Positions 34,462 through 42,548 of a DNA stretch of 46,200 bases are shown piece after piece. The stretch is taken from assembly GCA_964549495.1 (NCBI GenBank), contig CAZJWJ010000035.1, positions 1 through 46,200 of the forward strand. The letters run 5' to 3'. The DNA is from JACKBJ01 sp964549495. Lineage in GTDB: Bacteria > Chloroflexota > Anaerolineae > Epilineales > Epilineaceae. The translations under genes and the position numbers were made by a program. A model generated the notes under the pieces. It was not told the origin of the DNA and ran no database searches. It saw nothing but the letters and a program-made list of their open reading frames with translations. How positions within the stretch are numbered: the stretch's first letter is position 1; each line of letters starts with the position of its first letter.

Positions 34462-36429
34462 TCAGCGACAGGGAATCCGCTGCGCGATCTCGCGGTAGAT
34501 GGCCTCGATGGCCTCGGCGTCCTCGGCCGGGTAGTAGCGGCTGGGCTCGCCGGCGATGATCTCCAGTAGCAGCCGGTCGACGTCCAGGCCGACGCCGATG
34601 GCGAAGAGCTGGTGGCCGGCCGCGCGGGCGCCGGCGGCCGCCTCCAGGCTGGACTCGCGATGCTCGGCGCCGGGCCGGCCGTCGGTCATCAGGACGATGA
34701 CGCCGCGGCTCTCCGGACGGCGGCTGGGGCCGGCCAGTTCCAGCGCGGCGGCGTAGAGCGCCACGTCGATGCGCGTGCCGGGCGCGACCTGGATGCCCTC
34801 GATGGCTGCCTGGAGCCTGGCCCGGTCGTCGGTCAGGCCGCTGCGCAGCGCGGCCCGGTCGTTGAAGGCGATGACCGCTGCCCGGTCCTGGGCGCGCAGC
34901 TGGTCGACGAACTCCAGCGCGCCGGCCTGCACCGCGGCCAGCTTGCTGCGGCCCCCGCGGGTCTGCTCGTTCATGCTGCCCGAGGCGTCGATGAGCAGCA
35001 CCACGTCCGCCGGCTGCTCGCGGGTCAGGCAGTGACCGCGGAAGAGCATCGGCAGGTGGATGGGACGCGGGACGGGCGTGAGCGAGGGCGTCGGGGTGAC
35101 GGTCGGCGTCGCGCTGGGCCGGAGTGTCGGGCTGGGCGTGATGGTCGGCGTGGCCGTTTCCAGCCCGCAGCTGCCCTCCACGCGCAGGCTGGCCGGTGGC
35201 ATGGGCAGCAGGGTATCCCGACCGAGCGGATCGACCAGGCTGGCCTCGGCCGGCAGCGCGAAGTCACCCAACCAGCGCGGCGCCAAGCGGTAGCTGACGG
35301 TCACGCCCTCGCGCGGCAGGAAGCGCAGCCGCCAGCTCAGCTGGCCGCTCTGGCCATCGACCATGGCCGGCGGATCGGCCGAGCCGGGCAGGTAGCGCAG
35401 GCCCTCGGGCAGGCGCTCGACCAGCCGCACCTCGCGGGCCGCCAGGGCGCGGGCCCGCAGGGCGACCGCTTCGAAGATGGCGCCGAGCTCGCCGGTGCCG
35501 TCTACCGAGTAGCTCAGCTCGGGCCGGCTGGCCACGGCCGCCATGGTCGGGCAGCTGGCCAAGCGGTTCTCGACGCAGACGCTGACCAGGAGGATGCCGG
35601 CCTCCTCGGCCCGCTCGGCCGCCTCGATCACCTGGTTGGCGGCAAAGGTCTGCCCGCCGTCCGAAAGCAGCAGCATCAGCTCGATGGGCTGGTAGCCGAC
35701 CCGCTGGCGATCCATGGCCAGAAGCTCGCGCCCGGTGTCGATGGCGCCCGGCAGGTTGTCCGGCACCTCCTCGCTGGCCACCGTCAGGCGGTCGAGGCCG
35801 GCCCGCAGCTCCGCCTCGCCGGCGCCGAAGGGCACGTCGACCAAGGGCGGCTCGCCATGCGAGACCAGGGCCACGCGGGTGTCCGCGTTGGCGCCCAGGT
35901 CCAAGGCGTCGAGCATGGCATGGCCGGCCGCGATGACGTCCAGGATGGGCTGGCCGAACATCGAGCCGGAGCGGTCGACGTTGAGCACCACGCTCAGCGG
36001 CGGCGGCGCGCAATCGACGCGCAGCCGCGTGACCACCCGCGTCTCGGCGCAGAGCTCGATCTGCGGCGGCTCGACGACGCGCTCGGAGAGCGGCTGCCCG
36101 CTCCCGTCGACCCCGCGGCAGACGTAGCCCTCGTCGCCCTGTGATGGAGCGTCCGACAGCGCGTCCGACCCCGCGCCGGACATCGCGTCGGACATCGACT
36201 CGAACATGGACTCGGACACTGCGTTCGACGTCGAGCCCGGAAGCTCGAAAGCACTCGGCGCCGCAGACTCGCGCGCAAGGCCGAGCCGGCGGCTCTCGGC
36301 CTTCGAGGTCACCCCATGGGCGAATTGGCCGGCCACGAGCAGGAGGGCGGGCAGCACGAGCAGCAGCGGCAACCAGCCACCGAGCGCGCGCTCGGCAGGA
36401 CGCGGTTCGGGATCGGGATCTCGGGACAT
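34462..36429 (-). CDS. Secreted double-VWA surface protein with Thr-Pro linker
   Basis: 655 residues from ATG 36429; ATG 36486 is an alternative but would overlap a TAGAAT promoter candidate. Ribosome site weak. A signal-anchor-like hydrophobic stretch (GGWLPLLLVLPALLLVAG) is followed by a Ser/Met/Asp-rich linker ('SESMFESMSDAMSGAGSDAL'). VWA-1 has an intact DRSGS MIDAS (Asp 152) and 'LLSDGGQTF', and is followed by 'LRYLPGSADPPA', the same back-half sandwich as in the other VWA proteins. A TP linker and 'RPIHLPMLFRGHC' lead to VWA-2 (DASGS, Asp 481; 'LMTDGRPG') ending IPCR, as in 10036-13461. N- and C-terminal cysteines flank VWA-2. Likely a Mg-dependent adhesion protein. It is divergent from the related gene at 36622. 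Confidence 0.85.
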   Translation of the reverse strand: MSRDPDPEPRPAERALGGWLPLLLVLPALLLVAGQFAHGVTSKAESRRLGLARESAAPSAFELPGSTSNAVSESMFESMSDAMSGAGSDALSDAPSQGDEGYVCRGVDGSGQPLSERVVEPPQIELCAETRVVTRLRVDCAPPPLSVVLNVDRSGSMFGQPILDVIAAGHAMLDALDLGANADTRVALVSHGEPPLVDVPFGAGEAELRAGLDRLTVASEEVPDNLPGAIDTGRELLAMDRQRVGYQPIELMLLLSDGGQTFAANQVIEAAERAEEAGILLVSVCVENRLASCPTMAAVASRPELSYSVDGTGELGAIFEAVALRARALAAREVRLVERLPEGLRYLPGSADPPAMVDGQSGQLSWRLRFLPREGVTVSYRLAPRWLGDFALPAEASLVDPLGRDTLLPMPPASLRVEGSCGLETATPTITPSPTLRPSATPTVTPTPSLTPVPRPIHLPMLFRGHCLTREQPADVVLLIDASGSMNEQTRGGRSKLAAVQAGALEFVDQLRAQDRAAVIAFNDRAALRSGLTDDRARLQAAIEGIQVAPGTRIDVALYAAALELAGPSRRPESRGVIVLMTDGRPGAEHRESSLEAAAGARAAGHQLFAIGVGLDVDRLLLEIIAGEPSRYYPAEDAEAIEAIYREIAQRIPCR

Positions 36430-36484
36430 CGGCGGGTCGAGCCTTGGGACCAGGGTCGGCACGAGGGCAAATGGGACGCGCTCC

Positions 36485-36540
36485 ATTCTAGCATCCCGGC
36501 AGCCGCCCGTCCCGATCGTCGGCCGGACATCGTCTAGAAT
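36485..36540. promoter_or_regulatory. Divergent TAGAAT -10 candidates between the two VWA genes
   Basis: TAGAAT occurs on the minus strand at 36485-36490 (toward 36429) and on the plus strand at 36535-36540 (toward 36622). No convincing -35 accompanies either. The hexamer matches other promoter-proximal TAGAAT sites in the window. Confidence 0.35.
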
Positions 36541-36621
36541 CGATGGACGATCGGTCGGTCTCGCCTCCGTCGGACGAGGCGACGCAGCATCAACCGCCGG
36601 ATGCCCCCCGAGGAGCGCGCC

Positions 36622-39600
36622 ATGCAGCCAGAAGCCGCCGCCCAGATGCCGTCCGACCGCTCCACTTCCCGCGCCAAGCCACGGGTCAGGCCGACGTGGA
36701 GCCTGCCGAGGACGAGACCATTGCACCTCCACCGGCCTCGTCCCCTGGCCACGGCGCCGGTGATCCTGCTGTCGATCCTGCTTTGCCCCCATCCGGCCTG
36801 GCATGCCCCGGCCGCACCGGCGGCCGCCAGCCCGCTGCAGCAAATCCCCTGCCAGCTGGAGGTCGCGCGCGGCTTCGGTCCCGATCGGACGCTGGTCTGG
36901 GGCGAGGAGGTCGATGTGCGGCTGGACCTGCGCCTGGATTGCGGCGGCCGGCAGGTCGAGCGCCTGCGCGTCACCGAGCTCCTGCCGGCGGGCGTGAGCC
37001 TGGTGCCGGGCATCGGCCGAGCACCGGAGCAGGACGGTCTGGCGCCGGTCTGGGACTTCCCGACGCCCGGCGCGACCATCGGCTTGCGCTACCGCCTCTA
37101 CGCCAGCCCCGACCGTCTGCTGGAAGGTGATGCCGAAGCCATCGACCTGGGCTGGACCAGCCGGATCGAGCTGCGGGTCGAGGGCCAGGACCTGAGCTGG
37201 CCGCCGCCGGAGCTGCCGGCGCTGCGCATCGCGCGCCGGCAGGTCGGCGTGGGCTGCGGTCTCTCGCGCGGCCGTGAGGTCGATCCCGAGGCCGTGACCG
37301 CCGGCGATCCCTTCACCGTCACCCTGCGCGTCTCGCCCAGCCTCTGCGGCTCGCGGGCCCTGCGCAGCCGCATCCTGCTGGCCTTCCCGCCGCCGGCCGA
37401 TGCCCGCGCTCGAGGCGAGGTCCTGGCCGCCGGCGCCGCCCTGGTCGACCGCCTCCAGGGCGACCAGGCCCAGCTGGGCCTGCTGGTGGCCGGCGCCGAC
37501 GGCGGCCAGCGCGCCGGCCCGACCACGGCCTACAGCGCGCTGACCGATCTGGCGCAGGCCTTGGAGCTCGGGCGGCCGGCATCGGATGCCGCCGGTATGC
37601 TCGAATCCGCCTTGCAGGGCCTGGTCGACTGGCCGCTGCACCACGAGGCCATCGTCCTGCTGCTCGACGCCAGCCTTCCGGCGGCGGATGCCGCCCGCTT
37701 TGCCGCCCTCGAGCAAGAAGCCGCGGATCGCGGCATCGAGCTGGTGACGATCTGCGTGGGCGGCGGCTGCGATCAGGCCGTGGCCATCGATCACGCGCTG
37801 GCCAGCCCGGGGGCGCTGCGGGGCTGGCTCCGCCAGGACGGGCTGGATGCGCACCGCGGTCCGCCGGCGCGTCTGGATCGGCTCGAGGTGGAGGAGCATC
37901 TGCCGCGCTACCTCGAGCTGGAGGACGGCGGCTCGTCACCACCGGCTCAGGCCTTCGGCGGTGACGGTCTGAGATGGAGCGTGGAGGACCCGCAACCCGG
38001 CCAGGTCTACGCGCTGAGCTACCGGGCGCGGACCCGCATCTGGGGACGGCTGCCGCTGGGCATCGGCGCCCGGGCGCGGCTCTGGCACGCCGATGCCGGG
38101 GTGCAGGAATTCGAGATCCCTTCCGGCCACATCGAGGTGGCCTACCGCGGCGGCGAGGAGCCCGGTGCCTGTCAACCTCAGGTGGGCAAGACGGCCCGGC
38201 CCTCCCGCCTGCCCCTGGGCGACGAGGTCGAACTGGCCCTGGACTTCGGCGCCGACTGCCCCGACCACCTGCGGCCGGTGGACGTGGTACTGGCGCTGGA
38301 CGTCTCGGGCTCGATGACCGGCCCCAAGCTGGAGGCGGCCCGCGCGGCGGCCGAGGACTTCCTGGACGTGATGCCGCCCGGTCAGGCTCAGGTGGGGCTC
38401 CTCTTCTTCGATCAGGCGGCGCAGGAGCGGCAGGTCCTGACGGCGGACTTCTCGCCCCTGCGCGCGGCCCTGGCCGGCATGCAAGCCGGCGGAGGCACCG
38501 ACCTGGCCCTGGGCATCCGCGAGTCGGCCGCCATCCTAGAGGATCGGCGTGATGCAGTACTGCCGGCCATCCTCTTGATGACCGACGGCTTCAACAACGT
38601 CGGCTCGGCGCCGGTGCTCGAAGCGGCCGACGCGGCCAAGGCCGGCGGCATCCAGCTGGTGACCATCTGCTACGGCCCGGTCTGCGATCCCAGCTTGGTC
38701 GCCGCCGCCAGCAGCCCGGCCCACGCCCACCATGCCGAGGACGGCGAGGCCCTGCGCCGGCGCTTCGCCGACCTGGCCCTGGCCTTCCGCCAGGGCGGCT
38801 TGCAGAGCGCGAGCATCGTCGACCACCTGCCGCCCAACCTGCGCTACCTGCCCGGCTCGGCCGAGCCGCCGGCCGACTGGGATCCGGAGGCGCGGACCCT
38901 GCGCTGGACGCTGAGCGAGCCGGCCTCGGCCGGCCCGCGGATCCGCTACCGCGCCGAGCCCCTGCTCCTGGGCCGGCAGACCACCAGCCTGGGCGCCCGC
39001 TTCGACTTCGTCGACCAGCTGGGCCGGGCCGGCAGCGCCGACTTTCCCGTCCCCGAGGTGGAAACCTACGTCCCCGAGCCCGAAGGCCCCTGCGCGCCGC
39101 GCATCGACAAGACCGCCGATCCCCTACGCCTCGACCTGGGCCAGCGTGCGGAGGTCGAGTTGACCCTCGACCTCGACTGTCCCCAGCGCGAGCGCCCGCT
39201 GGACTTGGTGCTCCTGCTCGACCACTCGGCCTCGATGGGCAGCCTGGAGCGCCTGCCCAACGTCAAGCGCGCCGCGGCGGCCTTCCTGGATCGGCTGGAT
39301 CCGGCGGTCGTACGGGTGGGCCTGGCGGCCTTCGCCGACGTGGTCGACGTCCGCCTGCCGCTGACCGAGGATCACGATGCGGTGCTGCGGGCCATCGAGG
39401 ACCTGAACCCGGAGGGCACGACGGCCATCAGCCAGGCCCTGGGCACGGCCCGCGAGCTCCTGGCCGATCGCCGGCCCGAGGCCGGCACGCTGGTGCTGCT
39501 GCTCACCGACGGGCAGAACACGGCCGGCCCCGAGCCCATGCTGGCCGCGGCCGGCCGCCTGCGGGCCGAGGGCGCCGAGATCCTGACCATCTGCGCCGAT

Positions 39601-40146
39601 CCGGGCCGCTGCGACGCGGCCCTGCCGCTGGTGGCCTCGCGGCCGGATTACGTCTTCGACGTGGACCAGAGCGCCGGCCTGATCGACCTGCTCGACCGCA
39701 TCGCACTCGAGCTGATCCAGGTGGCGGTGCGCGAGCTGCGCATCGAGGACCAGCTGGCGACGGCCATCGAGGTGGAGGCCGGCTCGATCGCCCCTGCGCC
39801 GGAGGCCTTCGACGGTCGAACCATCACCTGGACCTTCGACCGCCTGGATGCGGGCGGGTTGACGCTCCGCTACCAGGCCCGCCCTAGCCTGGCCGGCCCG
39901 GTGCCCGTCAGCCGCCTGGCGCGGGTCGACTACCGCCTGGGCCTGGGCGGTCGCGGCCGCGCCTGGTTCCCGGTGCCGGTGCTCGAGGTCGTCGATCCCG
40001 ACGCGCCAACACCGACGCCTGGTGGAAGCGCCACGCCGAGCTCGACCCCGACCGCCGGCGTCACCCCGACCGCGACGCCGCGCCGGCCGACGGCGACGGG
40101 TACGGCACCGGTGTCACCGATCTTCTTGCCCTCGCTCCAGCGCTGA
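36622..40146 (+). CDS. Giant secreted protein with three DUF11-embedded VWA modules
   Basis: 1174 residues; ATG 36622 has GAGGAG 6 nt upstream. A hydrophobic export segment (TAPVILLSILLCPHPAW) follows an Arg-rich n-region. Three modules repeat the order: a strand pair with 'C.P...KTA.P..L.LG' and a second Cys, then a VWA fold, then 'LP..LRYLPGSAEPPA...LRW' and a closing sandwich. Module 1 (~80-500) has a degenerate VWA with no DxSxS. Module 2 has DVSGS (Asp 560) and 'LMTDGFNNVG'; module 3 has DHSAS (Asp 867) and 'LLTDGQNTAG'. VWA segments end with 'TIC.G..C', giving another Cys pair. A short TP linker leads to the C-terminal SPIFLPSLQR. Probably extracellular adhesin-like. Confidence 0.85.
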   Translation: MQPEAAAQMPSDRSTSRAKPRVRPTWSLPRTRPLHLHRPRPLATAPVILLSILLCPHPAWHAPAAPAAASPLQQIPCQLEVARGFGPDRTLVWGEEVDVRLDLRLDCGGRQVERLRVTELLPAGVSLVPGIGRAPEQDGLAPVWDFPTPGATIGLRYRLYASPDRLLEGDAEAIDLGWTSRIELRVEGQDLSWPPPELPALRIARRQVGVGCGLSRGREVDPEAVTAGDPFTVTLRVSPSLCGSRALRSRILLAFPPPADARARGEVLAAGAALVDRLQGDQAQLGLLVAGADGGQRAGPTTAYSALTDLAQALELGRPASDAAGMLESALQGLVDWPLHHEAIVLLLDASLPAADAARFAALEQEAADRGIELVTICVGGGCDQAVAIDHALASPGALRGWLRQDGLDAHRGPPARLDRLEVEEHLPRYLELEDGGSSPPAQAFGGDGLRWSVEDPQPGQVYALSYRARTRIWGRLPLGIGARARLWHADAGVQEFEIPSGHIEVAYRGGEEPGACQPQVGKTARPSRLPLGDEVELALDFGADCPDHLRPVDVVLALDVSGSMTGPKLEAARAAAEDFLDVMPPGQAQVGLLFFDQAAQERQVLTADFSPLRAALAGMQAGGGTDLALGIRESAAILEDRRDAVLPAILLMTDGFNNVGSAPVLEAADAAKAGGIQLVTICYGPVCDPSLVAAASSPAHAHHAEDGEALRRRFADLALAFRQGGLQSASIVDHLPPNLRYLPGSAEPPADWDPEARTLRWTLSEPASAGPRIRYRAEPLLLGRQTTSLGARFDFVDQLGRAGSADFPVPEVETYVPEPEGPCAPRIDKTADPLRLDLGQRAEVELTLDLDCPQRERPLDLVLLLDHSASMGSLERLPNVKRAAAAFLDRLDPAVVRVGLAAFADVVDVRLPLTEDHDAVLRAIEDLNPEGTTAISQALGTARELLADRRPEAGTLVLLLTDGQNTAGPEPMLAAAGRLRAEGAEILTICADPGRCDAALPLVASRPDYVFDVDQSAGLIDLLDRIALELIQVAVRELRIEDQLATAIEVEAGSIAPAPEAFDGRTITWTFDRLDAGGLTLRYQARPSLAGPVPVSRLARVDYRLGLGGRGRAWFPVPVLEVVDPDAPTPTPGGSATPSSTPTAGVTPTATPRRPTATGTAPVSPIFLPSLQR

Positions 40147-40288
40147 TCCGATTTCGCGCAGGCCGTCGAGCTCCGCCCTGAAGCACGGGCCGCACACGTT
40201 GGTGTCGATACGAGGCCCCCATTCGACGCGAGACCGACCGGATCGACAACCCGGTTGATTTTCGCGCTCACCACCATTGCATTCGGGC

Positions 40289-40317
40289 TTGCTCGGTCAC
40301 CGTCCGCCTGGCAGAAT
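40289..40317 (+). promoter_or_regulatory. Promoter candidate for the ZIP transporter
   Basis: TTGCTC (40289-40294), 17 bp, CAGAAT (40312-40317); three and four matches to consensus. It is placed 37 nt before ATG 40354. Confidence 0.35.
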
Positions 40318-40353
40318 CTGGCCCGTCCCATCCATCCAGGAGCCCCGCCCCAC

Positions 40354-41127
40354 ATGGACAGCCCCATCCCTCTCATCGAGGTCTTCATCGCCGCGCTCAT
40401 CACGGCCCTGTTCACCGGCCTGGGCGCGATCCCGCTCTACTTCGCCCGCAACATCAGCCGGAGATGGCTGGGCCTGGCCAACGCCGTGGCCGCCGGCCTG
40501 ATGCTGGCCGCCAGCTTCAGCCTGATCTACGAGGGCTTCGCGGAGAGCTGGGCGCGCACCAGCCTGGGCGTGCTCATCGGCTTGGGCTTCATCATCGTCA
40601 GCCGCGGCCTGCTCGAGCGGCACGAAGGCGGTCACGCCCACGGCCCACAGGCCCTGGCGCTGGGCAAGGTCTCTCCGGCCGAGGCCACCAAGATGATCCT
40701 GATCGTGGGCGTGATGACCCTGCATTCCTTCGCCGAGGGCGTCGGCGTCGGCGTCTCCTTCGGCGGCGGCGAGGCCTTCGGGGCGCTGATCACCGCCTCG
40801 ATCGCCTTCCACAACATCCCCGAGGGTCTGGCCATCAGCCTGGTGCTGGTGCCCCGCGGGGTGCCGGTGTGGCGCGCGGCGCTGTGGAGCATCTTCTCCA
40901 GCTTGCCCCAGCCCATCATGGCGGTGCCGGCCTTCCTCTTCGTCGAGGCCTTCCGGCCCTTCCTGCCGGCCGGCCTGGGCTTCGCCGCCGGCGCCATGAT
41001 CTGGATGTGCGTGGCCGAGCTCCTGCCCGAGGCACTGGACGACGCCGAGTCGCCCAACGCCGTGGCGATCGTGGTCACCTTGGCGGTGGTGGTCCTGATG
41101 GTCTTCCAAGGCCTGCTTGGAATGTAA
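40354..41127 (+). CDS. ZIP family divalent-metal transporter
   Basis: 257 residues; ATG 40354 with AGGAG 11 nt upstream. The frame is open upstream without coding character. Eight helices fit the ZIP fold. The metal-binding helices carry 'MTLHSFAEGVGVGVSFGGG' (His 124, Glu 128) and 'IAFHNIPEGLAISLVLVPRG' (His 153, Glu 157), the binuclear-site motifs of ZupT/GufA-type members. A short His-containing loop ('RHEGGHAHGPQ', near 90) fits the variable loop between helices 3 and 4. It would import Zn, Fe or Mn across the inner membrane. It stands as a single gene, with the riboswitch cassette beginning right after it. Confidence 0.88.
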   Translation: MDSPIPLIEVFIAALITALFTGLGAIPLYFARNISRRWLGLANAVAAGLMLAASFSLIYEGFAESWARTSLGVLIGLGFIIVSRGLLERHEGGHAHGPQALALGKVSPAEATKMILIVGVMTLHSFAEGVGVGVSFGGGEAFGALITASIAFHNIPEGLAISLVLVPRGVPVWRAALWSIFSSLPQPIMAVPAFLFVEAFRPFLPAGLGFAAGAMIWMCVAELLPEALDDAESPNAVAIVVTLAVVVLMVFQGLLGM

Positions 41128-41170
41128 TGCCGAACGGGCCCGGCCACCTTCAACTGGACTCGAATGTCAC

Positions 41171-41199
41171 TTGCACGGTCGCGAGATCGGCGCTAATGT
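41171..41199 (+). promoter_or_regulatory. Weak promoter candidate for the riboswitch transcript
   Basis: TTGCAC (41171-41176), 17 bp, TAATGT (41194-41199). Matches to consensus are modest; reported because a promoter must precede the aptamer and nothing better is visible. Confidence 0.25.
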
Positions 41200-41204
41200 T
41201 CGTC

Positions 41205-41345
41205 CAAGTCGCTCGAATACGGCCGAGTCCTCGGTGCATCCGGGGAACGGGGGACCCAACCGCCGCATGGGGTGAATCTCGTCTCTGAGAAGGGCAGCTT
41301 CCAGCCCGAACCCGCCAGCTAACCTCGTAGGCCCCGGAAGCCGCC
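41205..41345 (+). promoter_or_regulatory. ydaO/yuaA-type c-di-AMP riboswitch aptamer
   Basis: The most conserved blocks of the ydaO/yuaA family occur in order: GGGGGACCCAA (41249-41259), GGGGTGAATC (41269-41278), GGGC...GCCCGAACCCG (to 41313), then CCAGCTAACCTCGTAGGC (41315-41332). P1 is supported by CCGGGG (41240-41245) pairing with CCCCGG (41332-41337). The family binds cyclic di-AMP and usually turns genes off when ligand is high. Here a perfect 8-bp hairpin TCCGAGCG-N8-CGCTCGGA (41352-41375) and an intrinsic terminator (41392-41432) follow, then the transporter gene. Confidence 0.92.
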
Positions 41346-41391
41346 CGGCATTCCGAGCGCTGTCCACCGCTCGGACTTGCTCTGTTAGACG

Positions 41392-41432
41392 CTCCTTCTT
41401 GGGCCTGAACTGCGCCCTGAAGGAGTTTTTTT
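41392..41432 (+). terminator. Intrinsic terminator acting as the riboswitch expression platform
   Basis: CTCCTTC (41392-41398) pairs with GAAGGAG (41419-41425), with an inner GGGC/GCCC stem (41401-41404 / 41414-41417), followed directly by seven T residues (41426-41432). It lies between the aptamer and ATG 41466, the position expected of a ligand-controlled attenuator. Confidence 0.85.
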
Positions 41433-41465
41433 CGTGAACTGGCAACACGTCGGGGCCACACGATC

Positions 41466-42515
41466 ATGAACACCGATCGTCGTGGTTGGCACAAGCCGCC
41501 GCTGTTCGTCGTTAGCATCGCAACGTTCGTAGTTGGTATCTTCTTGATGAAAGAGGGTGCTGCGGCACTTGGCCCTATCGTGCGCGACCGCTTTGCTGTA
41601 ACGGGCTTCCTGGATGGCATGGGATTTGGCTGGCTCATGTCCTACCTGATCATGAGCGGTTCCCCAGTCGCTGGTGCCGCCATGGCATTCTTGGATGCTG
41701 AGGTCGTGGATCGATTCGGCGCCTACGGAATGGTCGTTGGCAGTCGGTTCGGAGCGAGCTTCATCGTACTATTCATCGGCTTCATCTATGTTCTACGCGG
41801 TCGAGACCGAAGCACCAGCCTATCGATGGGGATGCTTGCACTTACCGTCGCAGCAACGGTCCAGATTCTCGCGATTCCAATCGGCCTCTGGCTGGTCAAC
41901 GCCGGTTGGGTAGATGGCTGGCGGTTCGCAATGGGAGCCAACCTTGGCGATGTCCTCGACGGCGCGCTCGGCCCACTAGTCGACAGCATCGCGAGCCGAC
42001 TACCGGACTGGGGGGTGTTCACGGTGGGTCTGTTCGTGCTGTTCGGCAGCTTTAGACTCTTCGACCTTTCGCTGCCAGAAATGTCGATCAAGGAGAGCAA
42101 CGTAGGGCACATCGGCTCCCTCATCTATCGCCCATGGGTCATGTTCACGCTCGGGAGCATCGTGACGCTGGTATCGATGTCAGTGAGCATTTCTCTCGGG
42201 CTTCTGGTGCCTCTAAGTCAGCGCGGTCTGGTTCATCGCGAGAATGTCGTACCCTACATCATGGGCGCCAACATCAGCACATTCATAGACACGCTCCTCG
42301 CAGCTTTCTTGATCGGCAATCCAGCGGCATTGGGTGTCGTCGCGGCAGAGATGGTGTCACTTACAGTGGTGAGTTTGGTGTTGCTCCTCGTAGGATTTCA
42401 CCACTACGAGCGGTGGACTCTGGCCTTTGTGGACCACTGCTTGGCCTCACGAAGAAACCTGACCGTGTTCATGGTACTCATCTTTGTTCTGCCGCTGATT
42501 CTGTTGAGCCGATGA
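41466..42515 (+). CDS. Na/Pi cotransporter (PNaS)-like membrane transporter under riboswitch control
   Basis: 349 residues from ATG 41466; no strong ribosome site. Eight or more helices in two related halves. Half 1 carries 'GWLMSYLIMSGSPVAGAAMA' and 'VVGSRFGASFIVLFIGFIY'; half 2 carries 'VSMSVSISLGLLVPLSQRGL' and 'YIMGANISTFIDTLLAAFLI'. The pattern recalls the inverted QSSSA/GANIGTT repeats of sodium-phosphate symporters, but the Ser-rich core and the GANIS-T-F variant differ, so the substrate is uncertain. The upstream c-di-AMP riboswitch suggests a role in ion or osmolyte homeostasis, as for other genes in that regulon. GC content and codon use are visibly lower than the flanking genes. 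It forms a run with the Usp gene (33-nt gap). Confidence 0.7.
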   Translation: MNTDRRGWHKPPLFVVSIATFVVGIFLMKEGAAALGPIVRDRFAVTGFLDGMGFGWLMSYLIMSGSPVAGAAMAFLDAEVVDRFGAYGMVVGSRFGASFIVLFIGFIYVLRGRDRSTSLSMGMLALTVAATVQILAIPIGLWLVNAGWVDGWRFAMGANLGDVLDGALGPLVDSIASRLPDWGVFTVGLFVLFGSFRLFDLSLPEMSIKESNVGHIGSLIYRPWVMFTLGSIVTLVSMSVSISLGLLVPLSQRGLVHRENVVPYIMGANISTFIDTLLAAFLIGNPAALGVVAAEMVSLTVVSLVLLLVGFHHYERWTLAFVDHCLASRRNLTVFMVLIFVLPLILLSR

Positions 42516-42548
42516 CCATCGACCGGTCGAACGAGCTGGAGAAATCCC

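Noticed and set aside
41434..41465. GTG at 41434 as start of the transporter
   Set aside because: It is 32 nt from ATG 41466 and so out of frame; it also directly follows the terminator T tract.
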